Positions 9,656 through 18,752 of a stretch of 22,016 bases of DNA are shown here, piece after piece. This DNA comes from Gymnopilus junonius (taxonomy: Eukaryota > Basidiomycota > Agaricomycetes > Agaricales > Galerinaceae), in NCBI GenBank assembly GCA_015501075.1, contig JADNYJ010000516.1, positions 1 through 22,016 of the forward strand, written 5' to 3'. The notes under the pieces were generated by a model, which was given only the letters and a program-made list of their open reading frames with translations, ran no database searches and was not told where the DNA came from. How positions within the stretch are numbered: position 1 is the first letter of the stretch; each line of letters starts with the position of its first letter. The translations under genes were made by a program, and so were the position numbers.

Positions 9656-11480
9656 ATGTTCAAGGCGTCCTCGTCGTCTCAGACGTTACTGAGGGCAAGT
9701 GCCCTCTCAGCTAGTAAGTCATCTGCTTCTCTATTGCTTCTTATGTTCATGTGCTTCTCAGGAATACCACGTCCATATCGCGCAAAACTTGTAGCTCGTT
9801 CGCTCGCCACCGTCGCTGACCCACCAGTCCGAAGGTATGGCGGTCTGAAAGATCAGGACCGTATTTTCACAAACGCCTACTGCCGACATGATCATGGCAT
9901 CAAGGGAGCTATGGTGAGTAGCCCATCTGGGTGGGTGGGATGATTTACCGACGAAAACTTCAGTCTCGGGGCGACTGGCATCGTACAAAAGACATTTTGT
10001 TGAAGGGAGACAACTGGATTATTCAGTCTATCAAGGACTCTGGTCTGCGTGGACGAGGAGGCGCTGGTTTCCCCAGTGGTCTGAAGTGGAGTTTTATGAA
10101 CAAGCCTGGATGGGAGAAAGACCCTCGGTGAGCTTTTCAAGCATCGATTGTCTTGTTTTCATCTTCTTATACTACATCCTAAAGACCGCGTTACCTTGTC
10201 GTCAACGCCGATGAAGGCGAGCCCGGCACCTGCAAAGACCGCGAAATTCTGCGTGGTGACCCTCACAAGCTTATCGAAGGCTGCCTCGTCGCAGGGCGTG
10301 CGATGAACGCAACAGCAGCGTACATCTACATCCGTGGTGAATTCTACCAAGAAGCGTCACACGTCCAACAAGCCATCAACGGAAGCGTACCAAAGCCGGC
10401 TTCCTTGGCAAAGGACGCTTGTGGCTCAGGGTACTCTTTCGACGTGTACGTCCACCGGGGGTGCTGGAGCGTACATCTGTGGCGAGGAGACTGCGCTGAT
10501 TGAGAGTATTGAGGGCAAGCAAGGGAAGCCGAGATTGAAGCCGCCTTTCCCGGCTGATGTGGGTCTGTTTGGGTGCCCTACGACTGTGGCGAATGTGGAG
10601 ACTGTTGCTGTTGCTCCCACAATTTGCAGGCGCGGTTCAAAGTGGTTTCGCAAGTTTCGGGCGGGAGAGGAATCAGGGCACGAAGCTGTTCTGTATCAAG
10701 TGGCCACGTCAACAATCCTTGCGTTGTCGAGGAGGAGATGAGTATTCCTCTCAAGGACCTCGTCGAGAAGCACTGCGGTGGCGTCATCGGTGGATGGGAT
10801 AACTTGCTTGGGATTGTCCCGGAGGCTCATCTGTTCCCATCTTGCCTATAAACAAATGTGCTGAAGTTCTGTAAGTTCAACTTGCTCATCTATCCTACAT
10901 TCCATTGACTCATTCGTCTGCTCAGTATGGACTTTGACTCTCTCAAAGATGCGCAATCTGGTCTCGGAACAGGCGCTGTTATCGTCATGAACAAGAGCAC
11001 AGACGTTGTCAAGGCCATTGCTCGTTTCTCTCACTTCTACAAGCACGAATCATGCGGTCAATGCACACCCTGTCGTGAGGGTACCACTTGGATGATGAAC
11101 ATGATGGACCGGATGGTGGAGGGTCGTGGTCACGTGAGGGAGATTGACATGCTGCTCGAGTTAACGTAGGCCTTTTCTTTGCTTTGCCCCGTTCAAACCC
11201 TTCTGAGCTGACGTTGGCTATCTAGAAAACAAGTTGAAGGCCGCACGATCTGCGCTCTGGGCGACGCTGCCCGCCTGGCCCATCCAGGGTCTCATGCGCC
11301 ACTTCCGTCCTGAAGTCGAGCGCCGCATCGCCGAGTTCCGCGCCGCCAACGGCGCTGTTGGCTTCGGTGGACTGTTGAAGAAGGACGCGGATGATACGCT
11401 CGCACTGCCCGATAATCTTGGGGCTGAGGTTACCCGAGGCTGAGGCCGCATCTCCTGCTCTTGAGCAACCGCGTGCCTAA
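9656..11480 (+). CDS. NDUFV1: NADH:ubiquinone oxidoreductase 51-kDa subunit (NDUFV1), frame broken by many 1-base indels
   Basis: This is the flavoprotein of mitochondrial complex I. It binds NADH and FMN and carries the N3 4Fe-4S cluster on the matrix side. Exons: 9656-9713, 9762-9913, 9964-10127, 10185-10870, 10926-11165, 11226-11480. All introns are GT-AG, 48-60 bases. The first about 50 residues are basic and Ser/Ala-rich, suiting a mitochondrial presequence. Motifs seen are [24 protein letters not shown], the FMN/NADH glycine loop [44 protein letters not shown], the cluster motif [15 protein letters not shown], and a C-terminus ending EQPRA. As written the frame fails: extra bases at about 10381, 10391, 10410, 10458, 10649, 10698, 11270 and 11437, and one missing base at about 10821. 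Residue identity around each slip stays high, and splice sites and phases are intact. Consensus error seems likelier than decay, but a recent pseudogene copy cannot be excluded. Confidence 0.93.
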
Positions 11481-12116
11481 GCGCCAAAAGGAGTATTTTT
11501 CTTACATTTGGCTCTGTGATGAGCCACGGAGATAGAGCTGCGTTTCTATGTCTTATTTGAGTAATAATAGACTGATATGAACTTTCGACCTGCGTGATAT
11601 CCGGTTTTAATTACATCCTTCTTTGACAGTGCGGTGGCCTTTATCGCCTCCCTTAGTCGGAGACGAGTTAGGTTCGTAACTCCATGTTTCCTCTTCAATG
11701 TTGCTCAAAGCTAATTATCTTCGCAGATATCCACTCGCCTTTCAAGTAGCGTTTAGAGCCAGTAAGTCGAAGCGTCCTGAGTTGTCCCAATGCGGTTGCT
11801 TTCTTTGTTGGCTTGCTGGAAGAGCCACAGGTGTTTTTACAACTGCCCCCCTCGCCTAGTGACTTTTATCTGAATCATGATCCTATCGCTTCCGTTCAAT
11901 GGAGGCTCAGTGGCACGTCTAAGATAGTTGAAGGTTCCCTTATCCAACATAGGTTTAATCAAGAATTTTCATGTGCCAGTATATAATACATATCGCGAAC
12001 TCATTCGAGCTACTAAATTCGAGGATATAGGTGCCTATTCATGATCATGGACGTTGATACAGCAGAGCAGCTCCAGCTCCTCTTCATGAGCTTTAGGATA
12101 CTCACCAGGGCAACAT
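11481..12116. other. Intergenic stretch downstream of NDUFV1
   Basis: The left end must hold the NDUFV1 3' untranslated region. I found no frame with recognisable motifs, no terminal repeats and no RNA gene in the rest. Confidence 0.5.
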
Positions 12117-12450
12117 TTACAACTCTTTCGATTCCTCTACGTTTTCCAAAGCTTTACGCAGGAGAGAATTTCCAGAAGATTTCTTGAATTGCGGCCTTTT
12201 GCTTCCTGGGTTCTTCTTCGGTCGGCTATTCCGTACCAACTCAGTCTGACGATGTTACGAATGAAACTTTTGTCAGGGATAAATGTGCGAATACGAATTT
12301 GGGCTTTACATACAAGGTCAATGGCAGAGGCCATGCTGGCCGTTCCATGTAACTCTTCTTCGTCTGAGAGGTTCATGTCAGGGTTAAAATTCACTATGCG
12401 TGCAATAGTTGCCGCCTAACGGGTGACAAAATTGTCAAGGTGTGCGCGAA

Positions 12451-12510
12451 CACTGCTGGCACTAACCTCTGTTTCTTTGGGAAACAACATGAAAGAAACA
12501 CGTCACCTGA
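12451..12510 (+). repeat. Left terminal inverted repeat of the MITE
   Basis: This pairs with 12604-12663 on the opposite strand. Conserved sub-blocks are the outer 13 bases, TGTTTCTT, GGAAACA and GAAACACGTCA. Confidence 0.8.
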
Positions 12511-12603
12511 TTGCTTTTAGGTGTTTCTCCCGGAAACCAGCATTCGGCCTTGCCTAATTTGGTATGGCCGACCAGTGTTTCTCGAGGAAACAGTAGAAAA
12601 AAG

Positions 12604-12663
12604 TCATATGACGTGTTTCCTAGGTACTGTTTCCTCAAGAAACACTACTCAGTGCCAGCAGTG
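12604..12663 (-). repeat. Right terminal inverted repeat of the MITE
   Basis: Complement of the left repeat at 12451-12510, with 45 of 60 positions identical. The motif TGTTTC...GAAACA recurs several times within the element, as expected of subterminal transposase-binding repeats in CACTA elements. Confidence 0.8.
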
Positions 12664-12825
12664 GAATGGCGTGCCGGTACACCTCGTAAAAGTTGGCCTT
12701 GTACTCCTCAGAATTCTTACCCTTCGACAAATCCGGGTTAGGGCCAGTATCCGTTGGGCGGATGGAACCCTCAAGAACAAGGGACCCTTGTTGACCGCAG
12801 TGGTGTGTTCTTGTCCTCCCAATCT

Positions 12826-13261
12826 CCCCGGCCCATACAGCATTAATTTCAAAGTCAACAACTGCATCCGGCTGGGGAATGATCCAATGCAAACATCATT
12901 TTCTAAAAATGGCCTGCATCAATCCATCGAAGACGATCAGTACGCTCACGAACAATCTTCACGGCTCTGCGGTACACGCCATCTAATGATGAGAACATTC
13001 CATATTGTAAGCGAATTTCCTGTACTAGAGTCAGCGATAGCAAAACAGCTTATCATTGAGGTTAATTAACACAGAGGACCATAAGGGTCAATTTAAACAG
13101 GGCGGTGTACAGGTAACGATCTGGGCGGTATATATTTTTTTCGATGCGATCATCGATAACGGATGGTTGAACGTTGGTGAGCAGGTTACATAGGTTCTGC
13201 GTATTATGGCGCTTTTTTTGAAAGGTGCATGTACATACACTTTCCGGTTTGAGATTTTGAT
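12826..13261. other. Upstream flank of the pseudogene; small coding-like fragment only
   Basis: The only coding-like piece is a 31-codon minus-strand frame (12903-12998) containing GVYRRAVKIVRERTD. It faintly resembles the EVYRHAI block of the neighbouring pseudogene, but is too short to call. Nothing else is supported. Confidence 0.35.
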
Positions 13262-15107
13262 TTATGCGGTTAGACGGTGAGCTTTTTGGTCATCCGACTT
13301 ACGTATACCAGAAGAACCGTATACCTCCCCGTCCGATAAAGACTCGACCACATGGTGGACGATCACAGGGCTGTCCAGGGTCCGTTTCCTGGCATGAGTG
13401 TCACGCCTTTGACGACGAGGATTTGCTTCAAGCTCGATAATCCCAGAAGTCTGTCGAATGAAAAAGAAATTTTCAGGATTGTGTAATCCAAGAAAGAAAC
13501 TCCTTACCATTCCTAACGTGGTCTTCCTGAAGAGGACGTTGCTCTCCTCCTCATCTGACTGCCCAGTGAGGTTATTCCACCCAGCACGTGCATTGAGACT
13601 GAAAAGAGAAGTTTGGTCCCTGTCGTGGCTGCATTGACAAGATACGTACCTGCTGAGAAGGGAATTTGTGTACAGCTTTGAGAGAGGGAGATCCCAAAAG
13701 AAGTTCCTGCGCTACATGTTCAGATAATAAAGAACATCCAATACTGAACGAGGACTGACAGTGTCGTGTGCTAAAAGAACATCAAGTTTAGTTGAGAGCT
13801 CGCATTATTTGAGGTAGTTTTTACTAACTTTAACCGTCAAAAAAATGACAACATCCGCAGTGGCGAAAATTGCTGTGATCAAACCTGTCTGAACAGTAAC
13901 TAGGGTCGAGAGGAAGCATCAAAAATAATGTAATTAGCTGAAGATACGTAGAGTGCTTACGTCGGATAATCCTTGCGATCTTGTCGTCAGTGGCTTTGAC
14001 TCCCGTCTTTCGCGTGTACTTTTTGGTGAAAGAAATCAATAATTTTAGATAATAACGCAAAAAGTGAAACTCACAAGGGACCAAGATAGAGACACGGTGA
14101 TGAGCAAATCCGCTATGGCCGATGCCGCCAACCAGGTAATCACAGCTCCTTCAAACTGGCGGAAATTGGCCCATTCGCGAATAAACGATACGCAGACAGT
14201 AACAGCTATTCCACCAACTAGTATGCAAGACATCATGTTTAGTTTGTATCGTCAAGCTTTCAAGGCGCCCAAGGACTCACTGAATGCACTGACGCCAAAG
14301 AATACAATTACGGAGGACATCAGCAATGAGCCACTTATGATCCTAATCCTCCATGCTATGAACAATTGTACCGGCATGGAAATCAGCACCTAGACAAGTG
14401 GCCTGAACTAATGACCAGACAATGTAACTCATGATACCGTACCGTCACCACTGGGTCTAAGTTGCAAAGCGCTTGTCAACAATAGCCAGGAAGCACAGGA
14501 AAAGAAGAAGGTACCCGCGATAATCACTGAAATTACGTGAATTCAGTCCCTTCAGGAAACGAGGGGGAAGAAATGAAGAAGCGCGTACTTAGTGGTGCGA
14601 CTAAAAGGGACGATGGTAGACCTATAAACACAATGAGATTTGAAAGACGGGAAAAGTCCTATCCCTGCACAGCTTACCGTAGTTGAGTACAAGGGGCTCA
14701 AAAATCAAGCCTATATCAAACACGGTATTTGCGGTTTCCAAAAAAAACAAATATAGAACCTGAAATGATTTAAAATCTCGGCCATTTGACATAGGGTAAG
14801 ATAGAATGCCTCACAAAAAACGAATCCATTTTGGGTCCCTAAATAACCGTGTAGATAAGAAAATGATTTGGAGTATTCCAAGACGAATTTACTTACTTCC
14901 CGTATGTTTGATAATAAATGAACGCCTTACCAATATTAAGAAATTGGGTCGACAGGAAGCGATGGAACAACACACCTGCGTAAGGCAGACCTGGAGACAG
15001 AATAACTGTGAGTGATACAAAGTACTTGGCCTTTATATATCAAAACTCACTCCATATAAAATCGCATTCACAACAACACCCAGGAGCAATGGACCAAATC
15101 TATCCAT
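13262..15107 (-). CDS. DUF6534-family seven-pass membrane protein
   Basis: This is a multi-pass membrane protein of the basidiomycete DUF6534 group, whose function is unknown. The start is at 15107 (MDRFGPLLLGVVVNAILYG) and the stop at 13262-13264. Visible exons, in gene order, give VCLTQ, AFIYYQTYG, KDPKWI, and a hydrophobic exon VLYLFFLETANTVFDIG ending in LNYG. After these come VLISMPVQLFIAWRIRIISG, FRQFEGAVITWLAAS with IADLLITVSLSWSL, TGVKATDDKIARIIR, and QTGLITAIFATADVVIFL. The last exons give FFWDLPLSKLYTNSLLS, LNARAGWNNLTG and a polar tail with SPVIVHHVVESLSDG. The NSLL...LNAR block is the family hallmark. Introns are short GT-AG. The joins between KDPKWI and VLYLFF (about 14750-14840) and between LNYG and VLISMP do not keep phase in my reading. 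The 5' half may therefore carry an indel or be spliced differently. Confidence 0.8.
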
Positions 15108-16261
15108 AAATCGTCAATCTCTGGGTCATGAAGTATGATTTGAAACGTACAGAAGAGAGACTGATGGCATCTTTATTGGCTTCTGGACCACTGCAAATTA
15201 GACGATGGAGGGACGAAGGGAAACCACCCAAAATGCTACTCGGCAGATTGCAATTTATATCGATCTCGTTCGGGTTTTTTCTCATCGCTTCTTCCCTCCA
15301 CTGGTTGGCGAACCCCGGAGATGTCCAGGGTCCTGGCCGGTGGAGACCAAAAGGTTATTCTTTGATCCTAGGAGTAGTACTGTATTAAGTAAGCCCTAGG
15401 GCCTTGGGGGCACCAACAGTCGGTGATCGCGAATCAACAGTGAGAAGAAAAAGGGAAAAGGTCATCCTGGATGGTTACATTCTTGGAATAAGACACGCTC
15501 GGATTTATCAATCTCAATATCTTAGGCCCGGGTCCCGAAAAGTATTTACTTGGTCTAGGTCGCCATTATCTCTTGCTTGCCAGTATTGATCCTAATTGTT
15601 GAATGACATGTTCTCATTCTGGGGGAGACTGGGCTTTTTCTGTAGGCCCTTATCGACATTCCTTGCCGTCAAGATCAATGAACGGACTGGACAAAAGGCC
15701 CATGTAACCTTAAAAACGCCAACAACGCATCAGTTAGGCGAAGCTGAGTTTTAATTTGCAATACTGCTTACTTCTGTGTTTAGCAGGACGAAGTAACCTT
15801 GTCGTATCAGAATCACGGTTTTTGAGGGACCATCTACTCATGTTCACGAGCCGTCGCTCTGGTCACCTTAAATCCAGCAATACGTGTTGAAACCAGACAT
15901 CAGATCTGTCTTGAAGTTGCAGTGCGGCGTTACCTCCATTTGGTATTCCAAGCTCAGTCCACATGGGTGTCCACCAGCAAAGTTGATTATGACCCGTGAC
16001 TTTCGGTATCCTGAGGAACAAGACTGTCAATCAGTTTCGCGTGGAAAGCATTTTGGCAGTCTCAGGGCTTCTGGAAACTGCGAATTAACACCGATGGCCC
16101 CAGGCCCAGGAGAATATTTCTTCCCAACGCCCACAATCAGAATAGGCTAAATTGACAGTTCAATTTTATTATGGCCCGGACTAACAGCGGTTCACATTCC
16201 CACTTACTTCCGCCCTTGCTGCAAGCCGTCTAGTTATTTTCGAGACCACGACTCAAAGACT
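15108..16261. other. Intergenic stretch between divergent genes, no supported gene
   Basis: This 1.15-kb stretch should hold the promoters of the DUF6534 gene (minus) and the monooxygenase (plus). Several frames of 60-90 codons exist on both strands, but none has a recognisable motif or a coherent splice pattern. A minus-strand stretch near 15900-16100 reads somewhat protein-like (NFAGGHPCGLSLEYQ) but stops on both sides. Confidence 0.45.
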
Positions 16262-18528
16262 ATGACGTTCGATCCAAACCAGTCTTCAAACAGGATCAAG
16301 TTGCTCTCTGAGCCTGTGGGCATCCTTGGAGCCGGAATTGGCGGGCCTTATAAATGCACACGTCCTTCTCCAAGTGGTTTCACGGACGTTACGATAATCA
16401 CCCGTGATCCCTCTGTTGGCGGTGTATGGTCAAGAGATAGAGTGTACCCCGCTTATGCATTAACAAGTGCGTCCTATATTTGTATATTTGAGTCGATCAT
16501 CCTGTTGGCTGACACTCGGTCTTACTATAGCGTCCATGGCGAGTACCGGTTCTCCTACTTGGAGATGCCGCCTCCAGAAGATGGGGCAGAGACCGGAGGT
16601 CATATAACCGGCATGGGGATGTGCGACTACCTGGAGACGTTCTACATGAAGTTCCTCCAAGATAAGGCGGCGTTCAAGTTTAAGACCGAGATTCTCAATG
16701 TGAAGAGGAACGACAATGGCTTATGGGAAGTTAGGGTGGGGACCTGTCTTTCGGAAAGGTTGATATCTTGAACTTCGCACGTATCGTTTTATGTACTGGA
16801 GTGGGTGATTTTTTTTCTTCTTTTTCTTTTGAAATTAGAAAACCCGGGCTGATTTATCTTTGAAGGGTTGTAGCAATCCCAAAATTCCCGCCGGCTTAGA
16901 TTTGGAAGCTGCAAACAAGGCGCAATTCAGAGGGATAGTCATCCATTCTTCAGAATTCCGGATGAGATACGATGATATCCTTGCAGCTGTTAAGCCAATA
17001 GGGTCTAGCAACGACCAGAAGACGGGTACAATCGTTGTAGTCGGCGGTGGCAAATCAGCCATGGAGTACGTTACTTTTCTCAATTGTCTCAAGGATTTCA
17101 AAGTTCTGAACCGTGCTTTTCAAGTATTTGCGCCAAACTGGCCAATGAAGGACGGAAAGTGATTAACGTCTTCGAAGCATCAGATGTTTTCTTAGCTTCG
17201 ACATCAGCACTCCCAGCATCTATCAGGAAAAGCAGGTCTGTACTATACTGGCGCTTTGCCATTTCTGAGACTGACAAATTTCAAGGTTCCTAAGCCTCTT
17301 ATCGCCTCATATTGTTCTGAGAACGCGCCTCGAGTTTGTCCAATGTTCTTTCAATAAAATCTCCGCCTTTAACATTCAAGTCTGCAGGCGCTTCCTCCAC
17401 ACGACAGCTCTCGGCAGCTGGATCACACATTCCATCCTGAGAAAACTTGAAGAAAGTTCTGTATGTTAAATATCCACTTCCTCATCATCAAATCGACTAA
17501 CTGGGCTTCTTTTAGTTCTCCGCCTATAATATACCCAAAGATTCACCACTCAGGAATACTCCGTCTTTCTTCTGGGGCATCAGAACCAACGACGAAGGAC
17601 GCGTTCACCAAATGCATATTACTCTCTTGTCAACGCTGGAAAGATTCAACTCGAAGCTCCGGCGAAGGCCATTGGTTATTCGAGGGACAGCAAGTCCGTC
17701 ATATTGAACAATGGAGCGGAACTGGCTGCCGAAGTCGTCATCCTGGCCACTGGTTGGCAGAGTTCCTGGCAAAGATCTTCGATAGTGAGTACATTCCCAT
17801 TGTTCAACTCTTTTGTACAGACTCTATTATCAACAGAAGCAACAGCGGCAGAATTAGGAATTGGACGCCATCAGCCTACTATCAACCTTCAAAGTGTACC
17901 GGAATGGAATTATAAAACGCTTAGAAATCCACCTGCCGTTCATCCAGAGAACGAGACGCAGAAGTACGTTATGTCAGTATACCGTGGTTTAGTACCAGCC
18001 AGAAACATTCAGAATCGTGACTTTGCTATCGCTGGTGCTTTGGTGAGCAGTAAAGATTTCATCTTGGTCGACAGATCTCAACTTCGCCCCTGCTTTTTAG
18101 TTCTCTGCCAATAACGGTTATACCAGCGAGGTTGCTGCCCACTGGATATCAGGTTACTTCCAAGGTGATCCTATGCGCCTCCCGCCATCTGCTGAGGAAG
18201 CTATAAGACATGCCGAAACCCGGTCTGTTTGGATGAGGCGTCGGTATCCAAATATGCTATCCTGGGTTAATGAGAGTTACAGCTGCTCGCTTGACTTCTG
18301 GACGTGCGTCTTTTACCATTACATCCGCGTTTATCGATTTACTCAGTACATTTCGTCAGGTGGCCACAAGCTGCAGATGAGTTACTTGAAGATATGTATC
18401 TGCAGAGTAGGCGCAGCGGGGGAAATTGGTTCACGTGGCCATTCAAGGTCATCGACCTCAAGGAGCTGGCGACCTTGAAGGAGGAGAGGGCAGCTCTGAG
18501 GCTAAAAGGGGGTTCATCCCTGGCGTAA
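16262..18528 (+). CDS. Flavin-containing monooxygenase (FMO-like), ten exons, several 1-base indels
   Basis: This is an FAD- and NAD(P)H-dependent monooxygenase of the FMO type, likely oxidising N- or S-containing or ketone compounds; the substrate is unknown. Exons: 16262-16466, 16531-16800, 16866-17065, 17125-17235, 17286-17333, 17388-17460, 17516-17784, 17837-18042, 18101-18303, 18360-18528. The FAD Rossmann motif GILGAGIGG is at about residues 21-29. VHGEYRFSYLEMPPPEDG follows, then the NADPH motif VVVGGGKSAM (about 17035-17062). Later blocks are NEGRKVINVFEASDVFL, NNGAELAAEVVILATGWQ, VYRGLVPARNIQNRDFAIAG and a C-terminus LKEERAALRLKGGSSLA. Frame slips: one extra base at about 16345, and missing bases at about 16374, 16451, 16738, 17611 and 17770. 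The last three exons are clean. Consensus error or early decay are both possible. Confidence 0.88.
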
Positions 18529-18752
18529 GGATGTTACCTTTTCTACTGCTGGGGAGATATATTGCAGGCCTCAGTGCTCATCACATGTCAAGAACCTTTC
18601 TTGATAGTAACATCAGAAAATACTGCGGACATCTTCCTAATAAGAGAACGTTAGAACTAAAATTGCGGACATAAGACACCAGGATCTACAGCGGGGATGG
18701 GATAACAAAGTGTAATTCCCGGCAAAAAGGGGTTGAAAAGGTATAAGGATTA
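18529..18752. other. Short gap between convergent genes
   Basis: The monooxygenase and transporter converge here with 224 bases between their stops. I see no gene in it; both 3' untranslated regions must lie here and could overlap. Confidence 0.5.

Larger units (their letters stand above)
12451..12663. mobile_element. 213-bp foldback MITE, CACTA-like, inserted in an exon
   Basis: The ends are perfect 13-bp inverted repeats, CACTGCTGGCACT (12451-12463) and its complement (12651-12663). The inverted match continues ungapped: 45 of the first 60 positions are identical, and weaker matching runs towards the centre, so nearly the whole element can fold back. GAA flanks it on both sides (12448-12450 and 12664-12666). 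Removing the element and one GAA restores the uninterrupted codons HAIRAHLDNF seen in the paralogue, which proves a 3-bp target duplication. CACTG ends with 3-bp duplications fit the CACTA/CMC (EnSpm) group. It has no coding capacity, so it would need a transposase from elsewhere in the genome. Confidence 0.85.
12117..12825 (-). pseudogene. Dead paralogue of the gene at 5654-6240, split by a foldback transposon
   Basis: Read on the minus strand, blocks align in order with the intact gene. RPTDTGPNPDLSKGKNSEEY and KANFYEVYRHAI come first (about 12775-12667), then, past the inserted element, RAHLDNF (12450-12430). ATIARIVNF, NLSDEEELHGTASMASAI and a GT-AG intron at 12246-12313 follow. The end is TELVRNSRPKKNPGSKRP and FKKSSGNSLLRKAL, with a stop at 12117-12119. 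The intron sits exactly where the intact copy has its second one. Three lesions are visible. The start codon position reads CTG instead of ATG (about 12815). A 213-bp element interrupts the codon after HAI. About 100 bases covering intron 1 and the start of exon 2 are missing, leaving an in-frame TAG at about 12415-12420. The rest of the frame is remarkably clean, so loss looks fairly recent. Confidence 0.75.

Noticed and set aside
10303..10503. Alternative NDUFV1 isoform ending early in the frame after VHRG
   Set aside because: The residues after the slip are out of frame with the strongly conserved continuation found one base away, so it is an indel effect and not an isoform.
12903..12998. 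Possible third copy of the small gene family (GVYRRAV resembling EVYRHAI)
   Set aside because: The likeness covers only about seven residues and the flanks do not align, so chance cannot be excluded.
13100..13240. Possible inverted repeat around GATGCGATCATCGATAAC
   Set aside because: The matching arms are only a few bases long, with no borders or duplications; background for AT-rich sequence.
14064..14393. 109-codon plus-strand frame
   Set aside because: It lies opposite clear DUF6534 exons on the minus strand and is a shadow of them.
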